64,000 bases of DNA from Nitrosomonas stercoris (lineage in GTDB: Bacteria; Pseudomonadota; Gammaproteobacteria; Burkholderiales; Nitrosomonadaceae): positions 124,001-188,000 of the forward strand of contig AP019755.1 of NCBI GenBank assembly GCA_006742785.1, given 5' to 3'. This document shows positions 52,252-62,111 of this stretch, piece after piece. Position numbers and translations under genes: made by a program. The number at the start of each line of letters is the position of its first letter. The first letter of the stretch is position 1. The notes below the pieces were generated by a model. The model saw only the letters and a program-made list of their open reading frames with translations, made no database searches and was not told where the DNA came from.

Positions 52252-53100
52252 GAGCCCGTTTACGATCTCATCATTATTCCTTACGATACGTGGATGAAGA
52301 GAACAAAATATGCCAGTGATATTAGCAAAGAGAAGTTTGCCGAGATAGAGCCGCTATTGCGTAGCGTGAGGCGCAGCACCAAACCCACGACAATAGATTT
52401 GTATGAAGTATTTTGTGCTGTGCTGTATCTGCTGCGTACTGGTTGCCAGTGGAGATTTTTGCCCGGAGAGTTTCCCAAATGGCAGAGTGTATATGCCTAT
52501 TGGCGCAAATGGAATGAGCCTGACCAGCACGGCGTGAGCGTGCTGGAGCAGGCATTAAAAAAATCAGGTTGGCGCGGCCCGAGAGAAACTGGGGCGCAAC
52601 GCTTGCAGCACGTTCTTGATTGTGGACGCGCAAAGCGTGAAGAATACAGACACGGCTGACCAGAAAGGCTATGACGCCGGCAAGAAGGTGTCGGGCATCA
52701 AGCGCCATATCGCTGTTGATACCTTGGGGTTGCCGCACGCCATTGCAGTGACGACAGCGGAAGTGACTGACCGTAACGGTGCATTGCAGGCCTTGAAGCG
52801 TTGCAGATCGAGTTTGGGACAAGTGCAAGGTTTGCTGTGTGACGGTGGCTATACTGGAGCACCATTTGCCGAAAGTGTGCAAGAAATTCTGGGCAAACCT
52901 GTCACCGTGCAGATCGCCAAACGCAGCAAACTGCATACCTTCAAGGTTATGCCCAGGCGCTGGATAGTGGAACGTAGTTTCGCCTGGCTGGAAAAGTGCC
53001 GAAGATTATGGAAAAACTGCGAACGTAAACTTGATACCAGCTTGCAGCTCATTCATTTGGCTTTCTTGGCACTATTACTCAGAAGATCGTAAACAGGCTC
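52252..53100 (+). mobile_element. IS5-family insertion sequence, copy 2 (849 bp)
   Basis: Its ends are inverted repeats of GAGCC(C/T)GTTTACGATCT type. A 3-bp target repeat TCA (52249-52251 and 53101-53103) flanks it. The sequence is nearly identical to copy 1, except for a few substitutions and the lack of the duplicated right end. It lies between argA and yacG and does not interrupt either. Confidence 0.96.
52294..53092 (+). CDS. IS5-family transposase, copy 2 (two overlapping frames)
   Basis: The same two-frame arrangement as copy 1: N-terminal frame 52294-52659 and catalytic frame ending at 53092, with a run of seven A at 52557-52563 as the probable slippage site. The DDE motifs are complete (VDAQS, CDGGYTG, WIVERSF). 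The residue after the catalytic Glu is Arg here, as in related transposases, so this is the copy more likely to be active. Confidence 0.9.
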
Positions 53101-53148
53101 TCAGATAAATATCTTACGATTGCTTTTTATCTGAACAAAGGCAGGATT

Positions 53149-53352
53149 TTATAATAGCTCAGGTGGCGTGTTATCTTGCTGTGACTCTTCATTATCTGGA
53201 ACACGATAAGCATTAGTTGCCCAGGATCCTAAATCAAGCAATTTACAACGTTCAGAACAAAATGGACGATATAGACTGGATTTCTCCCAGGCCACCAACT
53301 CACCACAATTAGGGCAATTAACCACCGCTGACTTATTTGGCTGCTTTTCCAT
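53149..53352 (-). CDS. yacG: DNA gyrase inhibitor YacG
   Basis: A 67-residue zinc-binding protein with CPNCG (about 18-22) and FCSERCKLLDLGSWATNAYRVP (about 38-59). In E. coli YacG binds gyrase B and inhibits it. It is the last gene of the coaE/zapD group and ends about 48 bases from IS copy 2. Confidence 0.94.
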   Translation of the reverse strand: MEKQPNKSAVVNCPNCGELVAWEKSSLYRPFCSERCKLLDLGSWATNAYRVPDNEESQQDNTPPELL

Positions 53353-53367
53353 TGATTCTTGCCGCCT

Positions 53368-54123
53368 CTATAAACTACAGAAAGCTAATTCAAAAGGAAT
53401 ATCTTGCCTGCACACTTCTTGTTCCTGCTCAGATTTCCAGGGAACAAATCGTATATTCAATGCATATTTATTCGCACTTATTTCTGGAATGCAGAGTATC
53501 TCATCACTAATCTGCAAACGTAAAAGATGTGCTTGGTATTCTAAATCCGTTTGTTGAAACACACCTTGAACAGCGGTGTAAGCAAACGCTCTCCCACTAT
53601 TGCGTAACATATTCAGTATAATTTGAATGCCATTACGAACAGAAACAAGCGGCGTCATCCATTTGTCAAAATCAGCGCGGCGTATTTCTATGGTAGCACT
53701 CAGCCAGTAATGATAGGCTGGCAAATCAAACTCACTTGCCCCTCCCGGTATGCTCATGCGCTGTTTAACACTCATTAGCCATTCATCATCGCGCAAATAC
53801 CCTCCAATTCTGCCTGGTATATCCAATAATCCGCGAAAAGCCGTCTGGATAGATTGTAGTAAATCAGCCAGTGCTGCTTCAGAAACATCCGGATTATTTT
53901 TCAAGCTCCGCAACATTGTGCGCTGCTTATCTAGTTCTTGTAACAGGTCAGATTTAAGATCAGCTCTGCTGGTCACATCGAGAATTTCAAATAGAGCAAC
54001 CAACGCCGCATGATGCTCAAAAGCGTGTGCTTGCGTCGAAAAAAAATCAATTTTATTGAACAAACTTTCTAATTTCAGCAACATGCGAATGCGTTCGTTC
54101 AGCGGTAATTCGTAACAGATCAC
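53368..54123 (-). CDS. zapD: Cell-division protein ZapD
   Basis: A 251-residue protein with the ZapD layout: YELPLNERIRMLLKLESLFNKI at residues 4-25, a helical first domain, and a C-terminal beta domain (ANKYALNIRFVPW). ZapD bundles FtsZ filaments. It sits between coaE and yacG as in related bacteria. Confidence 0.93.
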   Translation of the reverse strand: MICYELPLNERIRMLLKLESLFNKIDFFSTQAHAFEHHAALVALFEILDVTSRADLKSDLLQELDKQRTMLRSLKNNPDVSEAALADLLQSIQTAFRGLLDIPGRIGGYLRDDEWLMSVKQRMSIPGGASEFDLPAYHYWLSATIEIRRADFDKWMTPLVSVRNGIQIILNMLRNSGRAFAYTAVQGVFQQTDLEYQAHLLRLQISDEILCIPEISANKYALNIRFVPWKSEQEQEVCRQDIPFELAFCSL

Positions 54124-54197
54124 AGATTATTTGAATGGCTTTGGAAGTATAAAAGCATAGCAGAAAATCAGCATAATATGCATCATATCAGAATCAT

Positions 54198-54809
54198 TCA
54201 ACTGCTACTTTGATCCACCAATAATTGATATTTTTGATGCAGTTTTTGTACTGCTAATTCCAAGTTTTGGATAGTGGAATCGTTAACAATTACGTCATCC
54301 GCTATAGCTAGTCGTTCACTACGTGAACACTGTGTTGCCATTATTTTTCGTACGGCGTGTTCTTGTAATTTACTGCGTTGCATCGTACGACTGATCTGCA
54401 AGGATTCCGGACAATCAATCACCAATATGCGCTCAACCAACTTACGATAATCGTCAATTTCCACTAATAAAGGCACGACCAGAATACCGTAATCGGATTG
54501 CAACAATAACAGTTGCCGCTTTGTTTCCTGATAGATGAGTGGATGCAAAATGGATTCAAGTTGATGTCGTGCTCGCCCATTAGAGAAAACAAAATCACGC
54601 ATCGCTGCACGATCTAAGGAACCATCACCCAATATAAAATGGTTGCCAAAAGCAGCTGTTATGGGCTGGATGGCACTGCCATTTGCTCGGGTGAGTTGAT
54701 GAGCAATTACATCCGTATCAATAATTTCAGCGCCCAGATTCTGAAATAAATCGGCAACACTGGTTTTGCCGCTACCAATACCGCCTGTTAATCCAACAAT
54801 GAAAGCCAT
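54198..54809 (-). CDS. coaE: Dephospho-CoA kinase
   Basis: A 203-residue kinase with P-loop GGIGSGKTSVADLF (residues 9-22), the DTDVIAHQLT motif (about 32-41) and LESILHPLIYQE. It phosphorylates dephospho-CoA, the last step of CoA synthesis. It is adjacent to pilD with three bases between. Confidence 0.95.
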   Translation of the reverse strand: MAFIVGLTGGIGSGKTSVADLFQNLGAEIIDTDVIAHQLTRANGSAIQPITAAFGNHFILGDGSLDRAAMRDFVFSNGRARHQLESILHPLIYQETKRQLLLLQSDYGILVVPLLVEIDDYRKLVERILVIDCPESLQISRTMQRSKLQEHAVRKIMATQCSRSERLAIADDVIVNDSTIQNLELAVQKLHQKYQLLVDQSSS

Positions 54810-54812
54810 GTA

Positions 54813-55673
54813 TCAAAATATGGCCAGATACATGTGATTAATCTGCTGCCCCCAAAATAAAGCAATTAAGCCTCCCCCTGCCAAATAAGGACCAAAAGGA
54901 AGAGTGGTATTTTTCGAGCGAGCCGTGGTCAATAGTAAGACAGAACCGATCACCGCCCCCACTATCGAAGAAAGCAGCAGCACTTGTGGCAGCAGTTGCC
55001 ACCCCAACCAGGCACCAATTGCGGCTAACAGTTTAAAATCACCATAGCCCATTCCCTCTTTGCCGGTGAGCAATTTGAATAACCAGTAAATGCTCCAGAG
55101 CACAAGATAACCTGCTACTGCACCTATCACAGCTGAGCGAATATCCGTGAATCCATTATGCAAATTAACGATTAAACCGATCCAAAGTAATGGAAGCGTA
55201 ATGCTGTCTGGTAAAAGTTGCGTATTGAGATCAATGAATGTCAGCACTAGCATGGCCCAGACAAAAATCAAAGCAGCAATCAAAAAACCATCGAAACCAA
55301 AATGCCACGCCGCAAATCCACTTAAAACTGCCGTTATGGCTTCCACCAGCGGGTAGCTGAGAGAAATAGACGCATGACAATTAGCGCACCGTCCGCGCAA
55401 GATTAGATAGCTAATAATCGGGATATTCTCAAGTGCTGATATTTTATGGCCACATTGCGCGCATCCGGATCTTGGTACCGCCAGATTGTATACCGACTGC
55501 ACTTCTACTTGCTCACCGCGTAACTCAGCGCATTGCTGCATCCATTCACGTTTCAGCATGATAGGCAGTCGGTAAATTACTACATTTAGAAAGCTGCCTA
55601 TAATCAAGCCAACAACGGTAACAAATGTTACAAAAAGAGTGGAAGATGCTTGCAACGTGCTAATAATATTCAT
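54813..55673 (-). CDS. pilD: Prepilin peptidase PilD
   Basis: A 286-residue inner-membrane aspartic protease/methylase. The N-terminal GSFLNVVIYRLP and CAQCGHKISALENIPIISYLILRGRCANC (two CxxC pairs) precede several helices, with the catalytic Asp in FIDLNTQLLPDSITLPLLW and GYGDFKLLAAIGAWLGW. It processes type IV pilins and pseudopilins. It lies downstream of pilC. Confidence 0.95.
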   Translation of the reverse strand: MNIISTLQASSTLFVTFVTVVGLIIGSFLNVVIYRLPIMLKREWMQQCAELRGEQVEVQSVYNLAVPRSGCAQCGHKISALENIPIISYLILRGRCANCHASISLSYPLVEAITAVLSGFAAWHFGFDGFLIAALIFVWAMLVLTFIDLNTQLLPDSITLPLLWIGLIVNLHNGFTDIRSAVIGAVAGYLVLWSIYWLFKLLTGKEGMGYGDFKLLAAIGAWLGWQLLPQVLLLSSIVGAVIGSVLLLTTARSKNTTLPFGPYLAGGGLIALFWGQQINHMYLAIF

Positions 55674-55712
55674 GTGCTACCGATTCTGGTGTATACAAAA
55701 TGGTGATCAATA

Positions 55713-56942
55713 TTAACCAACCACCTGACCCATTTTGAAGATTGGCAAATACATAGCAACTACCATACCGCCAATCAGCGTTCCAAGCACAACCATAATC
55801 AATGGCTCCATTAGGCTGGAAAGTGCTTCTACAGCATCATCCACTTCGCCTTCAAAAAAATCGGCAATTTTGCTCAGCATAGCATCTAACGAACCTGATT
55901 CTTCTCCAATGGAAACCATTTGCAATACCATGGCAGGAAAAACGTTGGTTGATGCCATTGAGCTGACTAAACTGCTTCCAGTACTGACGTCACTTTGAAT
56001 ATTTTTGGTCGCTGCGTAATATACTTGATTACCGGCGGCACCAGCAACTGAGTTAAGCGCTTCAACCAACGGAACGCCTGCAGCAAACATGGTGGACAGC
56101 GTACGTGACCAGCGAGCAATAGTTGCTTTACGAATCACCTCTCCAAAAATGGGCAAGCGCAACATGAGGCGATCCATCACATGCTGCATAGAAACAGAGC
56201 GCTTCCAGATATAGAAAAAAGCATATAATCCACCACCAACACCGCCAAAGATTGCCCACCAATATTCGACGAAGAAATCAGAAATAGTCATAACCAGTAA
56301 AGTGGGCGCAGGTAAATCAGCACCAAACCCCTGGAAAAGATCCTTAAAGGCAGGAATAACAAAAATCATAATGACCGCGGTAATTACAAAAGCGACCACA
56401 ATAATTGAAACGGGATAGAACAACGCTGATTTAATTTTGCCTTTGATCGCCTGAATTTTTTCTTTATAGGTGGCCAATCTATCGAGCAAGCTATCTAATA
56501 TACCGGCAGCTTCTCCGGCTGCAACCAGATTACAAAATAATGAATCGAAATAAAGCGGATATTTCTTAAATGCACTGGCCAGGCTACTACCTGTTTCCAC
56601 TTCTGATTTGATATCCATCAGTAACTTTCCTACTGCGCGATTACTGTGTCCTTTCCCAACAATATCAAAAGCCTGTAATAGTGGAACACCGGATTTCATC
56701 ATGGTCGCCAGCTGACGGGTAAACAACGTAATATCCTTATCCGTCACCTTGCCACTGGTTCTAGCCTTGGTGATTTTGGTGGCTCGAATACCTTGTCTGC
56801 GCAAAGTGGATTTTACGACAACTATACCTGCTGCACGCATTTCACCTTTGATTACCTTTCCACTTCTGTCCTTCCCTTCCCACTGAAAGTTAAATTCCTT
56901 AACATTCTTTTTCTGTTTTTTTGTAGTTGCAATGGTAGCCAT
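55713..56942 (-). CDS. pilC: Type IV pilus inner-membrane platform protein PilC
   Basis: A 409-residue GspF/PilC family protein with duplicated cytoplasmic domains (DITLFTRQLATMMKSGVPLLQAFDIV, about 70-95, and ARWSRTLSTMFAAGVPLVEALNSVAG, about 275-300) and three membrane helices. It forms the platform for pilus assembly. pilD follows 39 bases later. Confidence 0.95.
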   Translation of the reverse strand: MATIATTKKQKKNVKEFNFQWEGKDRSGKVIKGEMRAAGIVVVKSTLRRQGIRATKITKARTSGKVTDKDITLFTRQLATMMKSGVPLLQAFDIVGKGHSNRAVGKLLMDIKSEVETGSSLASAFKKYPLYFDSLFCNLVAAGEAAGILDSLLDRLATYKEKIQAIKGKIKSALFYPVSIIVVAFVITAVIMIFVIPAFKDLFQGFGADLPAPTLLVMTISDFFVEYWWAIFGGVGGGLYAFFYIWKRSVSMQHVMDRLMLRLPIFGEVIRKATIARWSRTLSTMFAAGVPLVEALNSVAGAAGNQVYYAATKNIQSDVSTGSSLVSSMASTNVFPAMVLQMVSIGEESGSLDAMLSKIADFFEGEVDDAVEALSSLMEPLIMVVLGTLIGGMVVAMYLPIFKMGQVVG

Positions 56943-57002
56943 ATTGATGCCTTTTACTTACTAATCTAGATCACTGTAATACGGCAGAAGACTACCCATT
57001 GT

Positions 57003-57908
57003 TTAGCGATTATTATTTCTTAATTCAATTAGACAGTCTTCTACTGTTGGATAGCGCAGCTGTGCTTGCAACTCCTGTTTCAAACGTCGATTAGTTAAGC
57101 GCCGTGATTCCAGCATAAAAGACAATAAACCTGGTGAAAGCGCCACTTGTGCTTGTTGGCGAGTAATTTTCTCAGGAAAAGACAAATTAAAATACTTTGC
57201 GACCAAATCAAAATATTCACCCATTTTCAAATGGGAATCATCGCTCGCGTGATAGATACGCCCAGGTTTTCCAAGCCGTAAAGCTGCCACAATAATGTGT
57301 GCCAAATCATCTGCATGAATATGATTTGTATAACTATCCTCATTAGGTAATAAAGCCGGCGTACCGCGTCGCAAGCGCTCCAGCGGGAGACGGTTGTGGG
57401 CATAAATACCTGGTACTCGCAAGATGGATATGGGGACTTGATTGCGTATCCCCCAATTTCTAAGCTGCTGTTCCGCATCCAAACGACGATACGCACGCTC
57501 ATTTCCTGGATTGGTTGGATCACTTTCACTGATCCAGTTTCCATCACGATTACCATAAACGCCGCTGGTACTGATATAGATTAATCGTTGTGGTAGTATT
57601 CTTTTTTTTACATGTGCCTGGTGTTGAGATAATGCTGCTAGTAGATACCTGGTACGGACGTCACGTTTGCCCTGACTTGGAGGAGGCGCTAAATGTAAAA
57701 TCGTATGTGCTGAAACACCTGCTATTTTTGTTAAGCTAGCTGGCTGATCCAAATCACCAGCAATTGGCTTTATACCGAGGGCACGTAAACTAGCAAAATT
57801 TTCAACTTTACGACATAACCCAAACAACTGAAAACGCTGAGTTAATAAACTAGCCACTCTTGAGGCAACATCACCACAACCCACAATCAGTAATTTATTT
57901 TTCATCAT
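57003..57908 (-). CDS. NAD(P)-dependent epimerase/reductase-like SDR protein
   Basis: A 301-residue Rossmann protein starting KLLIVGCGDVASRVASLLTQR (NAD motif GCGDVASR) with YISTSGVYGNRDG (catalytic-type Tyr region) and IYHASDDSHLKMGEYF. It looks like an extended/atypical SDR of the YeeZ type. The natural substrate is not known. Its ATG is only 28 bases from the divergent reductase start. Confidence 0.78.
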   Translation of the reverse strand: MMKNKLLIVGCGDVASRVASLLTQRFQLFGLCRKVENFASLRALGIKPIAGDLDQPASLTKIAGVSAHTILHLAPPPSQGKRDVRTRYLLAALSQHQAHVKKRILPQRLIYISTSGVYGNRDGNWISESDPTNPGNERAYRRLDAEQQLRNWGIRNQVPISILRVPGIYAHNRLPLERLRRGTPALLPNEDSYTNHIHADDLAHIIVAALRLGKPGRIYHASDDSHLKMGEYFDLVAKYFNLSFPEKITRQQAQVALSPGLLSFMLESRRLTNRRLKQELQAQLRYPTVEDCLIELRNNNR

Positions 57909-57936
57909 TAATATTTATTAAACATATATCTCCCCA

Positions 57937-58983
57937 ATGGAGTCTTATCGTATTACTTTTCAGCCAAGCGGCCGCAGCATTACTATTAAATCAACAGAAA
58001 CAATTTTGGAAGCCGCTTTACGCCACGGATTATCGTTACCTTACGGTTGTCGCAATGGATCATGCGGTACATGTAAAGGAAAAATTATACAAGGAGCTGT
58101 TGATTATGGTGCTTACAACGAAGAAGCACTCTCAACACAAGAAAAAGAGCAACAATTGGCTCTTTTCTGCTGTGCCAAACCTCTTTCTGACTTGGAAATA
58201 GAATACCAGGAAATGGAAGCTATCAAAGGCATCAAAATCCGCACCATGCCTTGCCGTGTACACAAGTTGGAGCATGTTGCATCTGACATCATGATTATCT
58301 ATTTAAAATTGCCTACTAACGAACGTTTGCAATTTTTACCAGGGCAATATATCGATATTCTCATGAAAAATGGGCAGCGCCGTAGTTTCTCATTGGCCAA
58401 TGCGCCTGAAGATGATGAATTTCTGCAATTACATACCCGTAATTATGCAGGAGGTGTATTTTCTGAATATGCCTTTTCTCATATGAAGGAGAAAGATATT
58501 CTTCGGTTTGAAGGACCACTGGGATCATTTTTTCTGCGCGATACGCCCAAGGATGATACCCCGATTATCTTTTTAGCGGGCGGAACAGGATTTGCTCCTG
58601 CTAAAAGCATGCTAGAACATATTTTTAACACGGAAAACACTCTCTTCAAACATAACAAGATAAAACTATATTGGGGAGCACGCACTGCGGACGGGCTTTA
58701 TCTAAATGATTTGGCCAGAAAGTGGGAACAAGAACATGCTAATTTCAGTTACACTCCCGTGTTATCCGAGCCAAAATCAACTGATCTTTGGCAAGGAAAA
58801 ACTGGACTAGTGCATCAATCCGTCATGAATGACATTGAAACACTACAGGAATACCAAGTGTATGCTTGTGGTGCACCAGCTATGGTAAAAGCTGCTTTTG
58901 ACAGCTTTACCAATCAAAGAAATATGCTTAAAGAAAATTTCTTTTCTGATGCTTTCATTCCTTCAAAACCAGCAACCACCTAA
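57937..58983 (+). CDS. 2Fe-2S/FAD reductase (AscD-like)
   Basis: A 348-residue electron transfer protein. An N-terminal plant-type ferredoxin domain has CRNGSCGTCKGKI and LALFCC (about 37-77). It is followed by an FNR-like domain with RRSFSLANAPEDD and an NAD domain with FLAGGTGFAPAKSMLEHIF and YACGAPAMVKAAFDSF. It matches the CDP-6-deoxy-delta-3,4-glucoseen reductase/AscD-like reductases of beta- and gammaproteobacteria, which pass electrons to an unknown partner. No strong Shine-Dalgarno sequence is visible. Confidence 0.85.
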   Translation: MESYRITFQPSGRSITIKSTETILEAALRHGLSLPYGCRNGSCGTCKGKIIQGAVDYGAYNEEALSTQEKEQQLALFCCAKPLSDLEIEYQEMEAIKGIKIRTMPCRVHKLEHVASDIMIIYLKLPTNERLQFLPGQYIDILMKNGQRRSFSLANAPEDDEFLQLHTRNYAGGVFSEYAFSHMKEKDILRFEGPLGSFFLRDTPKDDTPIIFLAGGTGFAPAKSMLEHIFNTENTLFKHNKIKLYWGARTADGLYLNDLARKWEQEHANFSYTPVLSEPKSTDLWQGKTGLVHQSVMNDIETLQEYQVYACGAPAMVKAAFDSFTNQRNMLKENFFSDAFIPSKPATT

Positions 58984-59000
58984 TTAAACTAAAACGGGTA

Positions 59001-60185
59001 CTAAGTCGCGGAAGCGATTTGCTTTAGCGCAAAATCTAGCCCCTTACGATAATGTTCACTTGCAGCATCTTGCTTACCCAATTTTTCAAATAGCTGTGCT
59101 AGCGCGAGATGCGCGGGATATCCTGGCTCAATTGACAGACTCGCTTCAAGGTAACTTTGTGCTTTACCCCATAATTCACCATATGCACAAAGCCTGCCTA
59201 ACGTCAGCAATAAATCCGCATTGCTTGGATGTTTTACAAGCCAGCTTTCTGCTCGTTGTATTTGCCAACTAACAGCTCCACTTTGACAATCAGCATATAA
59301 CGCGATTAACTCTGGATATAATTCATTATCCAGGCTATTTTCAATAATTTTTTGAGCAGTGGCATTATCTCCCTGCGTCATTAAAGCATGTGCGGCAGCG
59401 GCAGCAATTCTCCCATCATTTTTTTCATGCCATGACAAAGCACGCCAGTATCTTTTCAAGGAAGTAATATCTTGCTCGTTATGCTTGATGTTTTCCAGAT
59501 GGGCCTGAAGCCGTAATTCATCCACCAAAGCTTGATCTACAAAAGAACGATTCGATAATACCTTGGTCAATTCCAAGACAGTATCCCAATCACCGAGTTT
59601 TTGGCATGCTTTCAACTCTAACAAAAGCACCGCTGTGCTTTGCAAGCCGCCTGAGGAATAGATAGATTGCAAGGCTGTCAGCGCGTCACGATAGCGCCCT
59701 TCATCCAGTAGTAATTCAGCTTCTGTAATCAGAGTTAATTCCTTTCCTGTTGGAATCTGCTCCTTGGCAATTGCTAACAAGTTGTCTCGCCGAGTGTAAT
59801 TTCCTTGTTGATGAGCTGATCTAGCACCTATCACAGCATTCAACACTTTAGTTATCTGCGTATCAGCGAGTTTAAGCGCCTTCTCAGAAAAAACAATCGC
59901 TTGATCATAACGTGCCTCAAAAAAAGCTCTTGTGCCAAACCATGTCATTTCTTCAGCTTTTTTAGCACGCAATTTCCTGTTGATACCCGATAATCCCGAA
60001 AGAATACGCAACAACATATAAAACACGGTAAAAACTGAAATCAGCATAATAACGAACGTGTTAAACGCAAGCTCAATCTTGTAAGGAGGAACTGTAAACA
60101 AAACTGTTCCCGTGTTGTAGTATGCCGCCAATACAATAGCAATTGCTGCAGCAAATAACGCTAATACCCATAGCACTAATTTCAT
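59001..60185 (-). CDS. hemY: HemY-like TPR protein
   Basis: A 394-residue protein with two N-terminal membrane helices (VLWVLALFAAAIAIVLAAYY; IELAFNTFVIMLISVFTVFYMLL) and a TPR-rich cytoplasmic/periplasmic part. HemY-type proteins in beta- and gammaproteobacteria follow HemX and affect late haem synthesis, but their function is not settled. It overlaps hemX by four bases. Confidence 0.88.
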   Translation of the reverse strand: MKLVLWVLALFAAAIAIVLAAYYNTGTVLFTVPPYKIELAFNTFVIMLISVFTVFYMLLRILSGLSGINRKLRAKKAEEMTWFGTRAFFEARYDQAIVFSEKALKLADTQITKVLNAVIGARSAHQQGNYTRRDNLLAIAKEQIPTGKELTLITEAELLLDEGRYRDALTALQSIYSSGGLQSTAVLLLELKACQKLGDWDTVLELTKVLSNRSFVDQALVDELRLQAHLENIKHNEQDITSLKRYWRALSWHEKNDGRIAAAAAHALMTQGDNATAQKIIENSLDNELYPELIALYADCQSGAVSWQIQRAESWLVKHPSNADLLLTLGRLCAYGELWGKAQSYLEASLSIEPGYPAHLALAQLFEKLGKQDAASEHYRKGLDFALKQIASAT

Positions 60186-61195
60186 TTACCCCCTCCTTCC
60201 AGCATAAGTTGATGGTGATACACAATTTTAAGCACTTCTTTCAAGTCAGGTAATTTTGACTCAATCTTGACACTGAAACAGCGCTTTAGATCAGCCAGAA
60301 TTCGTTTAACAGCCAAATCTTCAGGATCAAAATACCACTGCAGCAAATTCTCTACTGTTTTAACCGCTGAGTAAAAATTATTTTTATCTCGTTCCAATAA
60401 CGCAAGACGTGCCTGCATCAGCTGCAGCTTGATATTTGTTTTCAAAAAATGTATTTGTGTGGAAGATAACAGTGGTATTTGCGCATTATCCATTTTTTCG
60501 ATTTTTACTAACTGCTGGATATCCTGTTTAACTTCCAGAAAATAACGATGCCATATACTATGATGCCTCTCCGAGATCTCTTCCTCTTTTGGTAATTCTA
60601 TAATCCACAGACTATCTGCTGTTTTCATGGGAAGTACATCAATTTGCGCACTCATATCAGCTATACGTCGATTGAGCGATAAAACATCAGCTTGATTCCG
60701 CACACTTGCGTCAAGCAGTTCAATATACTCTGCTAGCGCCTCATTTAATTCCGAGAAATCGGCTGTCGTATTAGAAGATAGCAATAATGCCTGGGAATAT
60801 TTCAGCAAATCTAATGCAGAATAGCTGTCACTTTTTGTTTGCAGATATCGATCAGCAGTAACGATCAAGCCTTCTATGTTACTTAACCTCAGACTATTAT
60901 TATCAAGGCCGGATAATTTATCAGCCTCCACTTGCAACTTTTTTTCCAAATTTGTTAAACGCCGTGCAATTTCAACCCTCTCAAATTGAAGCGCTGCGAG
61001 CTTTTTACGCAAATGGCTGTCGGAAATACCAGCATTTGCTAAATACGGTGCCAAAGACTGCTCTGGATCTACTACATTACTTTGTTTCTCAGTCCATTTC
61101 CACACCATAACTGCAGCAATAGCCGATAGGATTACACACCAAAACACCAAACGATAAACTGATCTGGAGGCAGAAGTATGTGCATAATGCTGCAT
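60182..61195 (-). CDS. hemX: HemX-like uroporphyrinogen-associated membrane protein
   Basis: A 337-residue protein with one N-terminal membrane helix (LVFWCVILSAIAAVMVWKW) followed by coiled-coil (QFERVEIARRLTNLEKKLQVEADKLSGL) and a helical C-terminal domain. Gene order hemC-hemD-hemX-hemY is typical of proteobacteria. It acts in or near haem biosynthesis, and the exact role is unknown. Confidence 0.88.
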   Translation of the reverse strand: MQHYAHTSASRSVYRLVFWCVILSAIAAVMVWKWTEKQSNVVDPEQSLAPYLANAGISDSHLRKKLAALQFERVEIARRLTNLEKKLQVEADKLSGLDNNSLRLSNIEGLIVTADRYLQTKSDSYSALDLLKYSQALLLSSNTTADFSELNEALAEYIELLDASVRNQADVLSLNRRIADMSAQIDVLPMKTADSLWIIELPKEEEISERHHSIWHRYFLEVKQDIQQLVKIEKMDNAQIPLLSSTQIHFLKTNIKLQLMQARLALLERDKNNFYSAVKTVENLLQWYFDPEDLAVKRILADLKRCFSVKIESKLPDLKEVLKIVYHHQLMLEGGGK

Positions 61196-61328
61196 GGATA
61201 TCCTCAGTAATCAGATCGACAGAATAAGACCGCTACTATCTTGTACATACGGTGAAGAAGGCAAGCCAATAAATAAAGTAAGCTCGTATTACGTCATTCA
61301 TTTTTTACTGATTGCATGTCTAAAATGT

Positions 61329-62102
61329 TTACTCACCCTCGAAATATGCTAATAAACCTTGTATCGTCCCTTCATCTCCAAGCGGAGTATGGTATATTTT
61401 TTCTATGCCCAGCTCTCTTGCTTGCTGTTCAATTCGTGTATGAGCCGTAAATACAGGTGTTATCTTGAGCAACGGTTGCCCTGCTTCACCTAGCATGTCG
61501 AACAAATTGCGCAATCCTTCACTGCTGCTAATGGTAACTGCATCAATTCCGGCGCCACCCCAATACTTCACCAATGGAGCAGTGTCTATTTCCGGCTTAT
61601 AGCGCCGATAACATTCAACATATTCAACTTCAGCACCACGCTTACGTAATATATCTCCCAGCAACTTTCTGCCGCCGTTACCACGAAAAATGACGACTCG
61701 CTTACTTTGCATACGCTGTAGCAATGGCATACGCAACAGTGCCTCGCTATCTGAACCATCTTTTGGAAAAAGCACCTTTGTCACGCCATAGCGCCCAAGT
61801 GCATCGGCACTTCCTTTTCCTACTGTCGCAAGCTGTACAGATTCCGGCCAGCTTCGATTAGCATGAATGAGCGGCATCACCCTCTCAACCGCATTCGGAC
61901 TAACAAACACAGCCAAATCATAGCTATCTAATTGCTTGATGACATCCAGCAGAGGTTGCTTATCTTCGCTATCTGCTATTTCTAGTACTGGAAATAGCCA
62001 AGGTTCTCCGCTCAGCTCTTTGATTCGCCCAGATAAATAATCAGCTTGATGTGATGGGCGCGTCACCAACACCGTTTTGCCCACTAACTGCCCATGCGTC
62101 AA
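61329..62102 (-). CDS. hemD: Uroporphyrinogen-III synthase
   Basis: A 257-residue protein of two Rossmann-like domains: VLVTRPSHQADYLSGRIKELSGEPWLFPVLEI (start), YDLAVFVSPNAVERVMPLI, VTISSSEGLRNLFDML and TPVFTAHTRIEQQARELG. It closes the tetrapyrrole ring made by HemC, whose stop lies nine bases upstream in the same direction. Confidence 0.93.
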   Translation of the reverse strand: MTHGQLVGKTVLVTRPSHQADYLSGRIKELSGEPWLFPVLEIADSEDKQPLLDVIKQLDSYDLAVFVSPNAVERVMPLIHANRSWPESVQLATVGKGSADALGRYGVTKVLFPKDGSDSEALLRMPLLQRMQSKRVVIFRGNGGRKLLGDILRKRGAEVEYVECYRRYKPEIDTAPLVKYWGGAGIDAVTISSSEGLRNLFDMLGEAGQPLLKITPVFTAHTRIEQQARELGIEKIYHTPLGDEGTIQGLLAYFEGE

Positions 62103-62111
62103 CAGTTCACC

